Below are positions 1 through 5,331 of a stretch of DNA of 14,627 bases, one piece after another. Made by a program: the position numbers and the translations under genes. The notes under the pieces are model-generated. The model did not search any database, had not been told where the DNA came from, and worked only from the letters and a program-made list of their open reading frames with translations. Origin of the DNA: Oscillospiraceae bacterium (GTDB lineage: Bacteria > Bacillota_A > Clostridia > Oscillospirales > Oscillospiraceae); assembly GCA_015068175.1 (NCBI GenBank), contig SVLA01000040.1:1-14627 (forward strand), written 5' to 3'. Numbering within the stretch: the first letter of the stretch is position 1; each line of letters opens with the position of its first letter.

Positions 1-19
1 TTGAAAGAAGCTTTTTCAT
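1..19 (-). CDS. 5' end of an unidentified gene (first six codons)
   Basis: Only the start of this gene is in the window; it runs off the left edge. On the minus strand AGGAGG lies 8 bases before an ATG that begins M-K-K-L-L-S. A basic start running into Leu is how many exported proteins and lipoproteins begin, but six codons cannot identify the product. A TATAAT box lies upstream and the preceding gene ends in a hairpin, so this looks like an independently expressed gene. It belongs to the integrated element, because no boundary is seen between it and the attachment site at 1406. Confidence 0.55.
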
Positions 20-51
20 CCTCAGTACCTCCTAATTATCTTTATGACTGC

Positions 52-57
52 ATTATA
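52..57 (-). promoter_or_regulatory. possible -10 box for the left-edge gene
   Basis: On the minus strand a perfect TATAAT lies 32 bases upstream of the ATG at position 19. No convincing -35 box is seen at 16-18 bases further up, so the promoter is either activator-dependent or a chance match. Confidence 0.35.
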
Positions 58-112
58 TACGATGGATACATTCCATTCCGTGATGTTATCACATACCTAC
101 ATTTCTGATCAG

Positions 113-148
113 CAACGCGGAAAAGGGCACCGCAGAAACGATGCCCTT
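113..148 (-). terminator. hairpin after the 167-718 gene
   Basis: AAGGGCA at 123-129 pairs perfectly with TGCCCTT at 142-148 around a 12-base loop. It begins about 20 bases after the stop codon of the minus-strand gene. On that strand the stem is followed by only a short T run before GC-rich bases, so it would be a weak intrinsic terminator. Confidence 0.5.
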
Positions 149-166
149 CCAAGATTATTTCTCCGA

Positions 167-718
167 TTACTTGATAAAAAACACTGCTATTGTACAGGCA
201 AACACGAAAACAGCGCAGCTGAGGCTAAAATATGCGGTCTTACGGCTTGTGTTCCACTGTGTATATGTTTGGAAAAGTAGATTGACACCCATTAGAGGAA
301 CACAGAGGTTAATCGCCTGTGTCCATATATCGAACATCTGCAGAATCGCCAATACGATTAAGGCCACTTTTTGAAATGGGTGATAGTGCTGCCGTAACGG
401 CTCGAACATCGACTCCATGTGCCACAGTATTTTTGTCTCACCGTCTGCTATCCATTTCGGCATTTCATCACGCAAGTTATACACGACATAAACGCCATTC
501 CAAAAAGTGATCATACCGGCAAGTCTTGTATAACGGATCTTATTCAGTTCGTCCTCATAAACTCGCTTGACCTCTCTGGCGAAATAGAAATAAGGGGTAG
601 TGCATTGAAGGTTTTTGATTTCCTCCTCCCACATCTCCGGTGTATCCATAGGGTTCGCCTCGATACCGGCCTTCAAGCACATAACCGCTGTCTCTGCCAG
701 TAAGCGGTTTCGTCCCAC
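167..718 (-). CDS. hypothetical membrane protein, possibly 5'-truncated
   Basis: I do not recognise this 183-residue protein. The first two thirds are soluble and charged (an acidic stretch around residues 25-35, then a K/R/E-rich segment). Two hydrophobic stretches follow, about 118-148 and 162-182, with almost nothing after the second, so it is probably anchored by its C-terminus. The start used is a GTG, with GGAG about 8 bases before it. That sequence lies inside the region where the neighbouring gene breaks, and the frame stays open upstream, so the true N-terminus may have been lost in the deletion that truncated that neighbour. A hairpin follows the stop. It lies in the integrated element and is likely accessory. 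Confidence 0.55.
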   Translation of the reverse strand: MGRNRLLAETAVMCLKAGIEANPMDTPEMWEEEIKNLQCTTPYFYFAREVKRVYEDELNKIRYTRLAGMITFWNGVYVVYNLRDEMPKWIADGETKILWHMESMFEPLRQHYHPFQKVALIVLAILQMFDIWTQAINLCVPLMGVNLLFQTYTQWNTSRKTAYFSLSCAVFVFACTIAVFFIK

Positions 719-879
719 ATTCCGGGCTCCACAGGGTTCTTGTGGCCGCAGTAGGTGCTGATGCCCTTGCGGAAGGCTGCGCTCTCAGCAAGCTTCAGCC
801 AATAGCCCAGCCGTCCTTTTAATCCCGGCATCTCTTTCCGGGGCAATTTGACCCACTTATACTTTCGTAAACATTTCAT
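673..879 (-). pseudogene. broken N-terminus of a conjugative-element protein
   Basis: The ATG at 879 is preceded by AAAGGAG at 8 bases spacing, so the start is well supported. The first 52 or so residues (MKCLRKYKWVKLPR, then AAFRKG, YCGH and VEPG) resemble from memory the N-terminus of a protein of roughly 300 residues that is common on Firmicutes conjugative elements and is sometimes annotated as replication-related or helix-turn-helix. I could not check this by search. After the VEPG block the likeness stops. The frame ends after 68 codons and runs into the next gene in another frame. This looks like an internal deletion that joined the head of one gene to the body of another near position 720. 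A short standalone protein cannot be excluded. Confidence 0.55.
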
Positions 880-903
880 TGCATTTTCTCCTTTCCTGTG
901 ATA

Positions 904-939
904 TAAAAATAGCAGCTCCTGTAGTGTACAAGAGCTACT
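904..939 (-). terminator. hairpin and T run upstream of the 879 start
   Basis: Bases 911-918 pair with 932-939 around a 13-base loop. The one imperfect position is G-U when read on the minus strand but C-A on the plus strand, and the stem is followed on the minus strand by ATTTTTA. Both facts point to a minus-strand terminator or attenuator lying before the truncated gene. No minus-strand gene is seen upstream of it, so it may act on a leader RNA or be a remnant. Confidence 0.5.
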
Positions 940-1009
940 TTATGAGGTCGCGTTTTGCATTTGGCGACGGTCGAGGATTTCTAAGCCGAGGGGAGTCGAA
1001 CCCCGATAG

Positions 1010-1118
1010 GTTTTCACGGGCAGCTTTCCGCCAATGCTTCGGAAAATCCCTTGAAAATACCGGCGGGTATTCCCTTCGAGATTTTCCTTGCCTAGCCAAA
1101 AAGCTGCTCCGTGAAAAC
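1010..1118. repeat. nested inverted repeat, three arms
   Basis: The outer arms 1010-1027 and 1100-1118 are complementary over 18 bp with one bulged base. Inside are TTTCCG/CGGAAA (1025-1030 and 1040-1045), GGAAAATC/GATTTTCC (1041-1048 and 1080-1087) and AATACC/GGTATT with a four-base loop (1056-1061 and 1066-1071). The first two inner stems overlap, so they are alternatives. The function is unknown: a transfer origin, a single-strand replication origin or a structured RNA would all fit. Confidence 0.65.
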
Positions 1119-1163
1119 TGCGCAGCACCCCACAGCAAGGGTTTTTGCGCAGATGACGCAGCC

Positions 1164-1311
1164 TTGCTAACGCAAGGCAAGGAAGATAAGGAAAAACACA
1201 AACAAAAGGACTGCTGTGGGGCTGTCGGTGTTCGGCTTCCCTCGGCTTGTTGCTAACAATTTGCTAACAGGACTGTTTTGGACTATATGAAACGGCTGAT
1301 ATCTGCTAACA
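1164..1311 (+). repeat. phased TTGCTAAC boxes, possible integrase arm sites
   Basis: TTGCTAAC occurs at 1164 and extends to TTGCTAACA at 1250 and 1261. A one-mismatch copy, CTGCTAACA, is at 1303. Start-to-start steps are 86, 11 and 42 bases, close to 8, 1 and 4 turns of DNA. Tyrosine integrases of the lambda and Tn916 type, and their excision factors, bind short direct repeats at this kind of distance from the crossover site. The assignment is by position and spacing only. Confidence 0.5.
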
Positions 1312-1371
1312 CGACCTGGATTAAAAAGTTTGGAATTTCCCCCGGATTTTGTACTATCTGATACTGTTTGG

Positions 1372-1404
1372 AACGATTATTATTAGAAAAACGGGATAAT
1401 CGTT
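1372..1404. repeat. 9-bp inverted repeat abutting the attachment core
   Basis: AACGATTAT at 1372-1380 is the exact reverse complement of ATAATCGTT at 1396-1404, with 15 bases between. The right arm ends two bases before the tRNA anticodon loop. The position suggests a recombinase core-type or accessory binding site rather than a terminator, since no gene ends here. Confidence 0.55.
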
Positions 1405-1405
1405 T

Positions 1406-1450
1406 CTCCTAAGCGGCAGGTCGGAGGTTCGAATCCCCTCTGGTGTGCCA
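1406..1450 (+). tRNA. partial tRNA-Arg(CCU), 3' part only; attachment site
   Basis: Read in tRNA numbering the bases are: anticodon loop 32-38 CTCCTAA (anticodon CCT), 39-43 GCGGC, variable loop AGGTC, T stem and loop GGAGG-TTCGAAT-CCCCT, acceptor strand CTGGTGT, discriminator G and an encoded CCA. The five bases before the loop (CGTTT) cannot pair with GCGGC, and no acceptor or D arm is found upstream, so the 5' half is absent. The T stem has one A-C mismatch (51-63). This is the tRNA 3' segment that stays at the far end of an element after site-specific insertion, and it is not expected to give a working tRNA. Confidence 0.85.
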
Positions 1451-1471
1451 GGCTGTCAGCAGTCCCCATGC

Positions 1472-1516
1472 AAAACACCACATCCGCTTTGGGGCAGATG
1501 TGGTGTTCTTATTTTA
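1472..1516. terminator. bidirectional terminator between tRNA end and fbp
   Basis: AACACCACATC at 1474-1484 and GATGTGGTGTT at 1497-1507 form a perfect 11-bp stem with a 12-base loop. On the plus strand it is followed by CTTATTTTATT, and on the minus strand by TTTT. It would end transcription of the original tRNA-Arg gene from the left and of fbp from the right, whose stop codon is at 1518-1520. Confidence 0.85.
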
Positions 1517-1517
1517 T

Positions 1518-3506
1518 TCACCGATGATCTTCCGCAACGGCACCGGCCCGATACGCTTCCAGCAGGCGAAGCAGATCATCCACCCGCGCCTGGAGTTCCC
1601 GGCCCTGATCCGTCTGAGATATCTTCATACGGCTCTCCATGGTCTCAAAGATCACGGAATTATTCACAATGTCCCGATTATTCTGGAGCGCGTCCAAGCG
1701 CCCCGCAAAGGGCTGGTGAGACACGATGCGCATTCCCCGGGAGTTGAAGATCAGCGTATATCCGGCAATACCGGACGTAGCCTGATAGGCCCGGCAGAAA
1801 CCGCCGTCAATGACGATCAGCTTGCCGTCGCCCTTTACGGGGCTTTCACCCTTCTTTACCTTCACCGGCACATGACCGTTGATGATGTGGCAATGGGATC
1901 CTTCCAAGCCAAACTCCGCCAACAGCATCCGACACACAGCGCCGTCATTGTAATAGGTGTAATAGGCATTTTTCTCCTCGATCCAGGTCTTTTCATTCAG
2001 GATAAACCGCCGTTCAAAGGTGGTCATCCGGTCACGGCCGAAGATGGGGCTGTTCCGACCGGCCCACAGCCACCACATAAAGTCCAGACCGTACTGCCGT
2101 TCCGGCGTACCGCGCTTGTCGTAGTAAGCCTTTCTGGCAGTAGTCTCCGCAAAATCCAGGAATTCCCTGCCCTGACGTTCCTTGCCGCCGATGGAGAACT
2201 TCATCAGTTGTCCCTCCGCGGTCATAGGAATACACCCATGGAACAGCAGATTGCCGTTATGGACCTTGTAAAGGCCGCCCTTGGCAAAAAGGAAACGGAT
2301 ATGCTTCTGCAGTTTTTCGCTGTGGCGGAAGGAATCCGTCAATTGGTCAATGACCTGCTGTTCCTCCGCGGTCAGAGCGTAGGGATCGGCCGGGTCCACC
2401 GTGGGAAAATCCGTATCCTCCATGGGGTACGCCTTTCCCTCAATGACCACGGTCTTATGTTCCAGGTCGATCTTGTCCAGAAGCAGGCGATCTTCCATGA
2501 GAAATTCCGGCCGGCGAAGCAGTTTCTGGCCTTCCAGCTTAAAGAGGATGATGGTAATGGCCTTGTACATCCGGGCAGAGAGCAGTTTGTCTTTTTCCGT
2601 GTACTGATCCGCATCGGTCCCCGTCAGCTTCACCTGGAAGCAATGGGTATCCGCATCCTTGTAGACCTCGTTGGCAAAGATGGACAGCGGCCGCAGAGAA
2701 ATGCCGTAACCGGTCTCGATCACGTCCAGATTGTTGTAATGGATAGAGTTGGACAGCACCGTAGCCACCAATGTACGGCTGCCGGATGCTGCGCCCATCC
2801 ACAGAATATCATGATTTCCCCATTGAATATCCACGCTGTGACAGCTCATCAGGCTGTCCATAACGATGTCCGCCCGGGGTCCCCGGTCGAAAATATCTCC
2901 CACGATATGCAAATGATCCACCGTCAGCCGTTTGATGCATTTGCTGATGGCCTCGATCAGTTCACCTGCCTGGCCGATGGCGATCACCGTGTCCAGAATA
3001 TTCTCATACTGATCCTTTTTCTCCTCTTCCCCGTCGTAGGTATGCAGGAGTTCTTCGATCATGTCCTCAAATCCGGCCGGCATGGCGGTGCGGACCTTGT
3101 TGCGGGTATACTTCAGGGAGACCCAACGGCAAAGACGGACCAGCAGGTTCAGATTCCGTCGGTACCACTGGCCCATATCCTCCGTAGCATCCGCTACCAG
3201 GGCCAATTTTGCACCGGGATAATAGATCAGCGTAGCAAGATCGTCCCGCTCCGCCTCCGTGAGGCTGTCGCAGAACAGCTCGTCGATCTTCTTGTGGACT
3301 TCGCCGGAGCAGGAGTTCAGAATATGCAAAAAAGCCTCATGCTCCCCATGAATATCCGACAAAAAATGCTCCGTTCCTTTGGGCAGATTCAGGATCATCC
3401 GCAGATTGGTGATCTCCGTACCGGCTTCACGGACCGTGGGATACTGCTTGGCCAACAGCCGCAGATACCGCAGTTCATCCTGGGTAAATGTACTTTTTCC
3501 GCTCAT
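1518..3506 (-). CDS. fbp: class III fructose-1,6-bisphosphatase
   Basis: The enzyme removes the 1-phosphate of fructose 1,6-bisphosphate in gluconeogenesis, in the cytoplasm. The protein has 662 residues, close to the 671 of the Bacillus subtilis enzyme, and carries the metallophosphatase signature of this class: DIHGE near residue 51, GDIFDRG near 203, GNHD near 230 and a later INGHVPVK block. Class III is unrelated to the E. coli class I enzyme and typical of Firmicutes. The start at 3506 (MSGKSTFTQ) is chosen because AAGGAGG lies 6 bases upstream; the longer open frame to 3635 would cross both promoters of the divergent region. It is a single-gene unit with its own promoter and a strong terminator. 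The gene appears intact. Confidence 0.95.
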   Translation of the reverse strand: MSGKSTFTQDELRYLRLLAKQYPTVREAGTEITNLRMILNLPKGTEHFLSDIHGEHEAFLHILNSCSGEVHKKIDELFCDSLTEAERDDLATLIYYPGAKLALVADATEDMGQWYRRNLNLLVRLCRWVSLKYTRNKVRTAMPAGFEDMIEELLHTYDGEEEKKDQYENILDTVIAIGQAGELIEAISKCIKRLTVDHLHIVGDIFDRGPRADIVMDSLMSCHSVDIQWGNHDILWMGAASGSRTLVATVLSNSIHYNNLDVIETGYGISLRPLSIFANEVYKDADTHCFQVKLTGTDADQYTEKDKLLSARMYKAITIILFKLEGQKLLRRPEFLMEDRLLLDKIDLEHKTVVIEGKAYPMEDTDFPTVDPADPYALTAEEQQVIDQLTDSFRHSEKLQKHIRFLFAKGGLYKVHNGNLLFHGCIPMTAEGQLMKFSIGGKERQGREFLDFAETTARKAYYDKRGTPERQYGLDFMWWLWAGRNSPIFGRDRMTTFERRFILNEKTWIEEKNAYYTYYNDGAVCRMLLAEFGLEGSHCHIINGHVPVKVKKGESPVKGDGKLIVIDGGFCRAYQATSGIAGYTLIFNSRGMRIVSHQPFAGRLDALQNNRDIVNNSVIFETMESRMKISQTDQGRELQARVDDLLRLLEAYRAGAVAEDHR

Positions 3507-3533
3507 GATCGTCCTCCTTGGTGGTTTGCCTAA

Positions 3534-3562
3534 ATTATACCCCATTATGCTGTCGAGTTCAA
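3534..3562 (-). promoter_or_regulatory. fbp promoter
   Basis: On the minus strand TTGAAC (3557-3562) and a perfect TATAAT (3534-3539) are 17 bp apart, a good sigma-A promoter. Transcription would begin about 20 bases before the fbp start codon, just ahead of AAGGAGG. Confidence 0.8.
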
Positions 3563-3570
3563 GAAGAATT

Positions 3571-3585
3571 TGAAAACCATTTTCA
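3571..3585. promoter_or_regulatory. small palindrome between the divergent -35 boxes
   Basis: TGAAAA and TTTTCA are perfect inverted arms around CCA. The palindrome touches the lplA -35 box and lies 8 bases from the fbp -35 box, a good place for a factor acting on both genes. Six-base AT-rich arms can arise by chance. Confidence 0.35.
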
Positions 3586-3614
3586 TTGACAAGATCCGCA
3601 ACTCTTGCTAATAT
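3586..3614 (+). promoter_or_regulatory. lplA promoter
   Basis: A perfect TTGACA (3586-3591), 17 bp, then TAATAT (3609-3614) preceded by an extended -10 TG. Transcription should begin near 3621, so the leader would be only about 13 bases, just enough to hold the AAGAGGTG ribosome binding site. Confidence 0.85.
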
Positions 3615-3633
3615 AGCTCCAAGAGGTGATCCC

Positions 3634-4608
3634 ATGTTTTATTTTGAGACCGGGTCCACAGACCCGGCGTATAATCTGGCTTTTGAGGAATATGTGCTGA
3701 AAAACCGCAGATCCGGGGACATTTTGATCCTTTGGCAGAACGCGAATGCCGTCATCGTGGGCCGAAATCAGAATGCTCTGGAAGAGATCGACCGGGATTT
3801 TGTGGAAAAACATCACATTAAGGTCATCCGACGCAACACCGGCGGCGGCGCTGTATACCACGATATGGGGAACCTGAATTATTCCTTCATTACCGATGCG
3901 GATGACCGCGGCGCGGAACGCTTCACCTCCCCCATCGTCCGCGCTCTCAGGGACCTGGGGCTGGACGCGGAGGCGTCCGGCCGGAACGACATCCTGGTTT
4001 CCGGCAAAAAGATCTCCGGAACGGCCCAGCATCGCCACAGCGGACGGATCCTGCACCACGGAACGTTGTTATTCGACTCCAATCCCCATATGATCGCCGG
4101 CGCCCTGCGGCCGGACCCCGCCAAATTCCAATCCAAAGGCATTAAATCCGTCCGCAGCCGGGTGGGCAATATCCGGGAGGCCTTAAATACAGACATGACC
4201 CTGGGGGAATTTTGGGATCACCTGAAGCTGACCCTGGCCCATGACGGCCTGGTGCCCATGGCCTTAAGCGAGGAAGATCTTGCCGGAATCCGGCGTCTCA
4301 AGTCGGAAAAATACGATACCTGGGCGTGGAACTTCGGTTCCTCTCCCAAATTTGCCAGCGCCGTCCGTCGCCGGTTCCCCGGCGGTCTGGTGGAAGTACA
4401 CCTGACGGTCAGTCACGGCCGCATCGACGATCTGCAGATCTATGGCGATTTCCTGGCCCTGGAGCCTTTGGATCCGGTGCTGGATGTATTGCGCGGTACT
4501 CTTTACGAAACCGATGCCCTGCATCAGCAGCTGCACGCCCTGGATCTGACCAATTACCTGGGCAGCATCACCGCCGAGGAACTGGTCAGCACCCTCTTGA
4601 ACATATAA
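3634..4608 (+). CDS. lplA: lipoate-protein ligase A
   Basis: The enzyme activates free lipoate (or octanoate) with ATP and attaches it to a lysine of lipoyl domains such as those of 2-oxoacid dehydrogenases or the glycine cleavage H protein. The product has 324 residues, close to Bacillus LplJ. Visible motifs are RRNTGGGAVYHD at 66-77, GRNDILVSGKKISG around 117-129 with the likely catalytic lysine K126, HHGTLL near 141, and SVRSRVGN near 172. The C-terminal third matches the accessory domain of single-chain ligases. The start at 3634 follows AAGAGGTGAT; an upstream ATG in the same frame at 3586 lies inside the promoter and is rejected. It stands alone, diverging from fbp, and ends in a terminator. 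No lipoyl-dependent enzyme is in the window to name its target. Confidence 0.93.
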   Translation: MFYFETGSTDPAYNLAFEEYVLKNRRSGDILILWQNANAVIVGRNQNALEEIDRDFVEKHHIKVIRRNTGGGAVYHDMGNLNYSFITDADDRGAERFTSPIVRALRDLGLDAEASGRNDILVSGKKISGTAQHRHSGRILHHGTLLFDSNPHMIAGALRPDPAKFQSKGIKSVRSRVGNIREALNTDMTLGEFWDHLKLTLAHDGLVPMALSEEDLAGIRRLKSEKYDTWAWNFGSSPKFASAVRRRFPGGLVEVHLTVSHGRIDDLQIYGDFLALEPLDPVLDVLRGTLYETDALHQQLHALDLTNYLGSITAEELVSTLLNI

Positions 4609-4645
4609 AAAGCAAGGATATGCGACAGCATACCCTTGCTTTTTT
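4607..4645. terminator. bidirectional terminator between lplA and the six-gene unit
   Basis: AAAAAGCAAGG and CCTTGCTTTTT are the outer arms, and TATGC/GCATA continue the stem around GACA. There are A/T runs on both sides, so it can end transcription from either direction. It overlaps the stop codons of both converging genes. Confidence 0.9.
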
Positions 4646-5331
4646 CATATTTCAACAGTAATCGTCTCCAGAGGATCCATCAGCGGGGTGGCTTTGAAGG
4701 CGCCTTTGGCGCATTCTTTGACGGTGGCGGCCCGGTAACCCATCCGGTCATCTTCCGCAAAAGGAAGGTGGACCAGCAGGATCGGACAGTTTTCCAGGTA
4801 TTTCCCCAGGAAATCCCGGCCTTTCCGCAAGGTCAGCCAGGGGAAATTCAGGATCGCCAGGTGGATGGGACAGCGGTCCAGGATCGCCGCCAATTCCGGG
4901 GCGGCCAGGGCGCAATCCCCCGAAATCAGGATATTTTTGTCCTGCCATGTCAAAATTATGCCGTAATGGAGCACATCGGCATACCGGGCGCCCTCGTGGG
5001 GAAGGCGAAGAAAGCGGATACCCAGGTCCCCCAATTCTGCGGAGAATTCCGGACCCCAGCCTTCCTCCGGCACAAAAAAGGACGCATCCGGGTAGATCTT
5101 ATGGCTGTAGGAAGCATACTCCGCCGAGTAATGATCCCCATGTTTGTGGGTAAAACAGCATGCAACCGGCGTGGAAAACGACGGATGTCGACGGATTTTT
5201 TGGGTCAAAACGGGACCCAAAACGGAAAAACCGGGCTCTTTTTGCACCGAAAACGGATCGATCCATACCCTTTTTTCACCCAGTTGCAGGCTGATGCCCG
5301 CGTTGACCCACAGCGTAACGGAAATTTCCAT
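4645..5331 (-). CDS. metallo-beta-lactamase-fold hydrolase, UlaG-like
   Basis: This 228-residue protein has no signal peptide and is presumably cytoplasmic. The metal-binding signature THKHGDH is at 61-67, with a later GD at 138-139 as candidate bridging aspartate and H188 (LVHLPF) near the end. The opening strand WVNAGISLQLG followed by VWIDPF matches the UlaG-type branch of the superfamily, whose members are hydrolases of varied or unknown substrate. Its ATG overlaps the upstream stop codon by one base (TAATG), so the two are translationally coupled and made together. It is the last gene of the unit. No substrate can be deduced from sequence. Confidence 0.82.
   Translation of the reverse strand: MEISVTLWVNAGISLQLGEKRVWIDPFSVQKEPGFSVLGPVLTQKIRRHPSFSTPVACCFTHKHGDHYSAEYASYSHKIYPDASFFVPEEGWGPEFSAELGDLGIRFLRLPHEGARYADVLHYGIILTWQDKNILISGDCALAAPELAAILDRCPIHLAILNFPWLTLRKGRDFLGKYLENCPILLVHLPFAEDDRMGYRAATVKECAKGAFKATPLMDPLETITVEI

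Larger units (their letters stand above)
940..1405. other. gene-free, repeat-rich end of the element
   Basis: No frame here has a credible start with a ribosome binding site. The region holds a GGGG/CCCC hairpin with the loop AGTCGAA (990-1004), a nested three-arm inverted repeat (1010-1118), a 10-bp inverted repeat CCCCACAGCA/TGCTGTGGGG with arms 74 bases apart (1128-1137 and 1212-1221), a tight GCCTTGC/GCAAGGC hairpin (1161-1178), repeated TTGCTAAC boxes (1164-1311) and a 9-bp inverted repeat against the attachment site (1372-1404). Such density of repeats fits recombination or transfer sites. Confidence 0.6.
1..1450. mobile_element. right end of an integrative element in tRNA-Arg(CCU)
   Basis: The boundary is the partial tRNA-Arg(CCU) at 1406-1450, which has no 5' half before it. 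Left of it are AT-richer DNA, an element-type gene remnant and a repeat-rich non-coding end. Right of it is ordinary chromosome (fbp, lplA). No integrase, excisionase, relaxase or conjugation gene is inside the window, so the type of element (conjugative, mobilisable, phage-like) cannot be read here. The integrase and the restored full tRNA gene should lie at the other end, beyond position 1. Confidence 0.75.

Noticed and set aside
990..1004. A complete tRNA or tmRNA gene on the minus strand
   Set aside because: Only a T-arm-like hairpin is present; no acceptor, D or anticodon arm can be built around it.
879..1256. A 125-codon plus-strand frame and an 88-codon minus-strand frame in the element's repeat region
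   Set aside because: Both run through strong inverted repeats, lack ribosome binding sites and show no domain; the sequence is better explained as structured non-coding DNA.
1406..1450. A complete, working tRNA-Arg gene
   Set aside because: The bases upstream cannot supply the anticodon 5' strand, D arm or acceptor 5' strand.
1443..3533. A 696-codon open frame on the plus strand opposite fbp
   Set aside because: It lies wholly antisense to a clear enzyme gene, starts within the tRNA end, has no ribosome binding site and reads like reverse-complement codon shadow.
3586..3633. Longer lplA start at 3586
   Set aside because: That ATG overlaps the -35 box of the gene's own promoter; the start at 3634 has a good ribosome binding site and the expected N-terminus.
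3507..3635. Longer fbp start at 3635
   Set aside because: It would place the coding region across the fbp promoter and the divergent lplA promoter; the ATG at 3506 has AAGGAGG and a family-like length.
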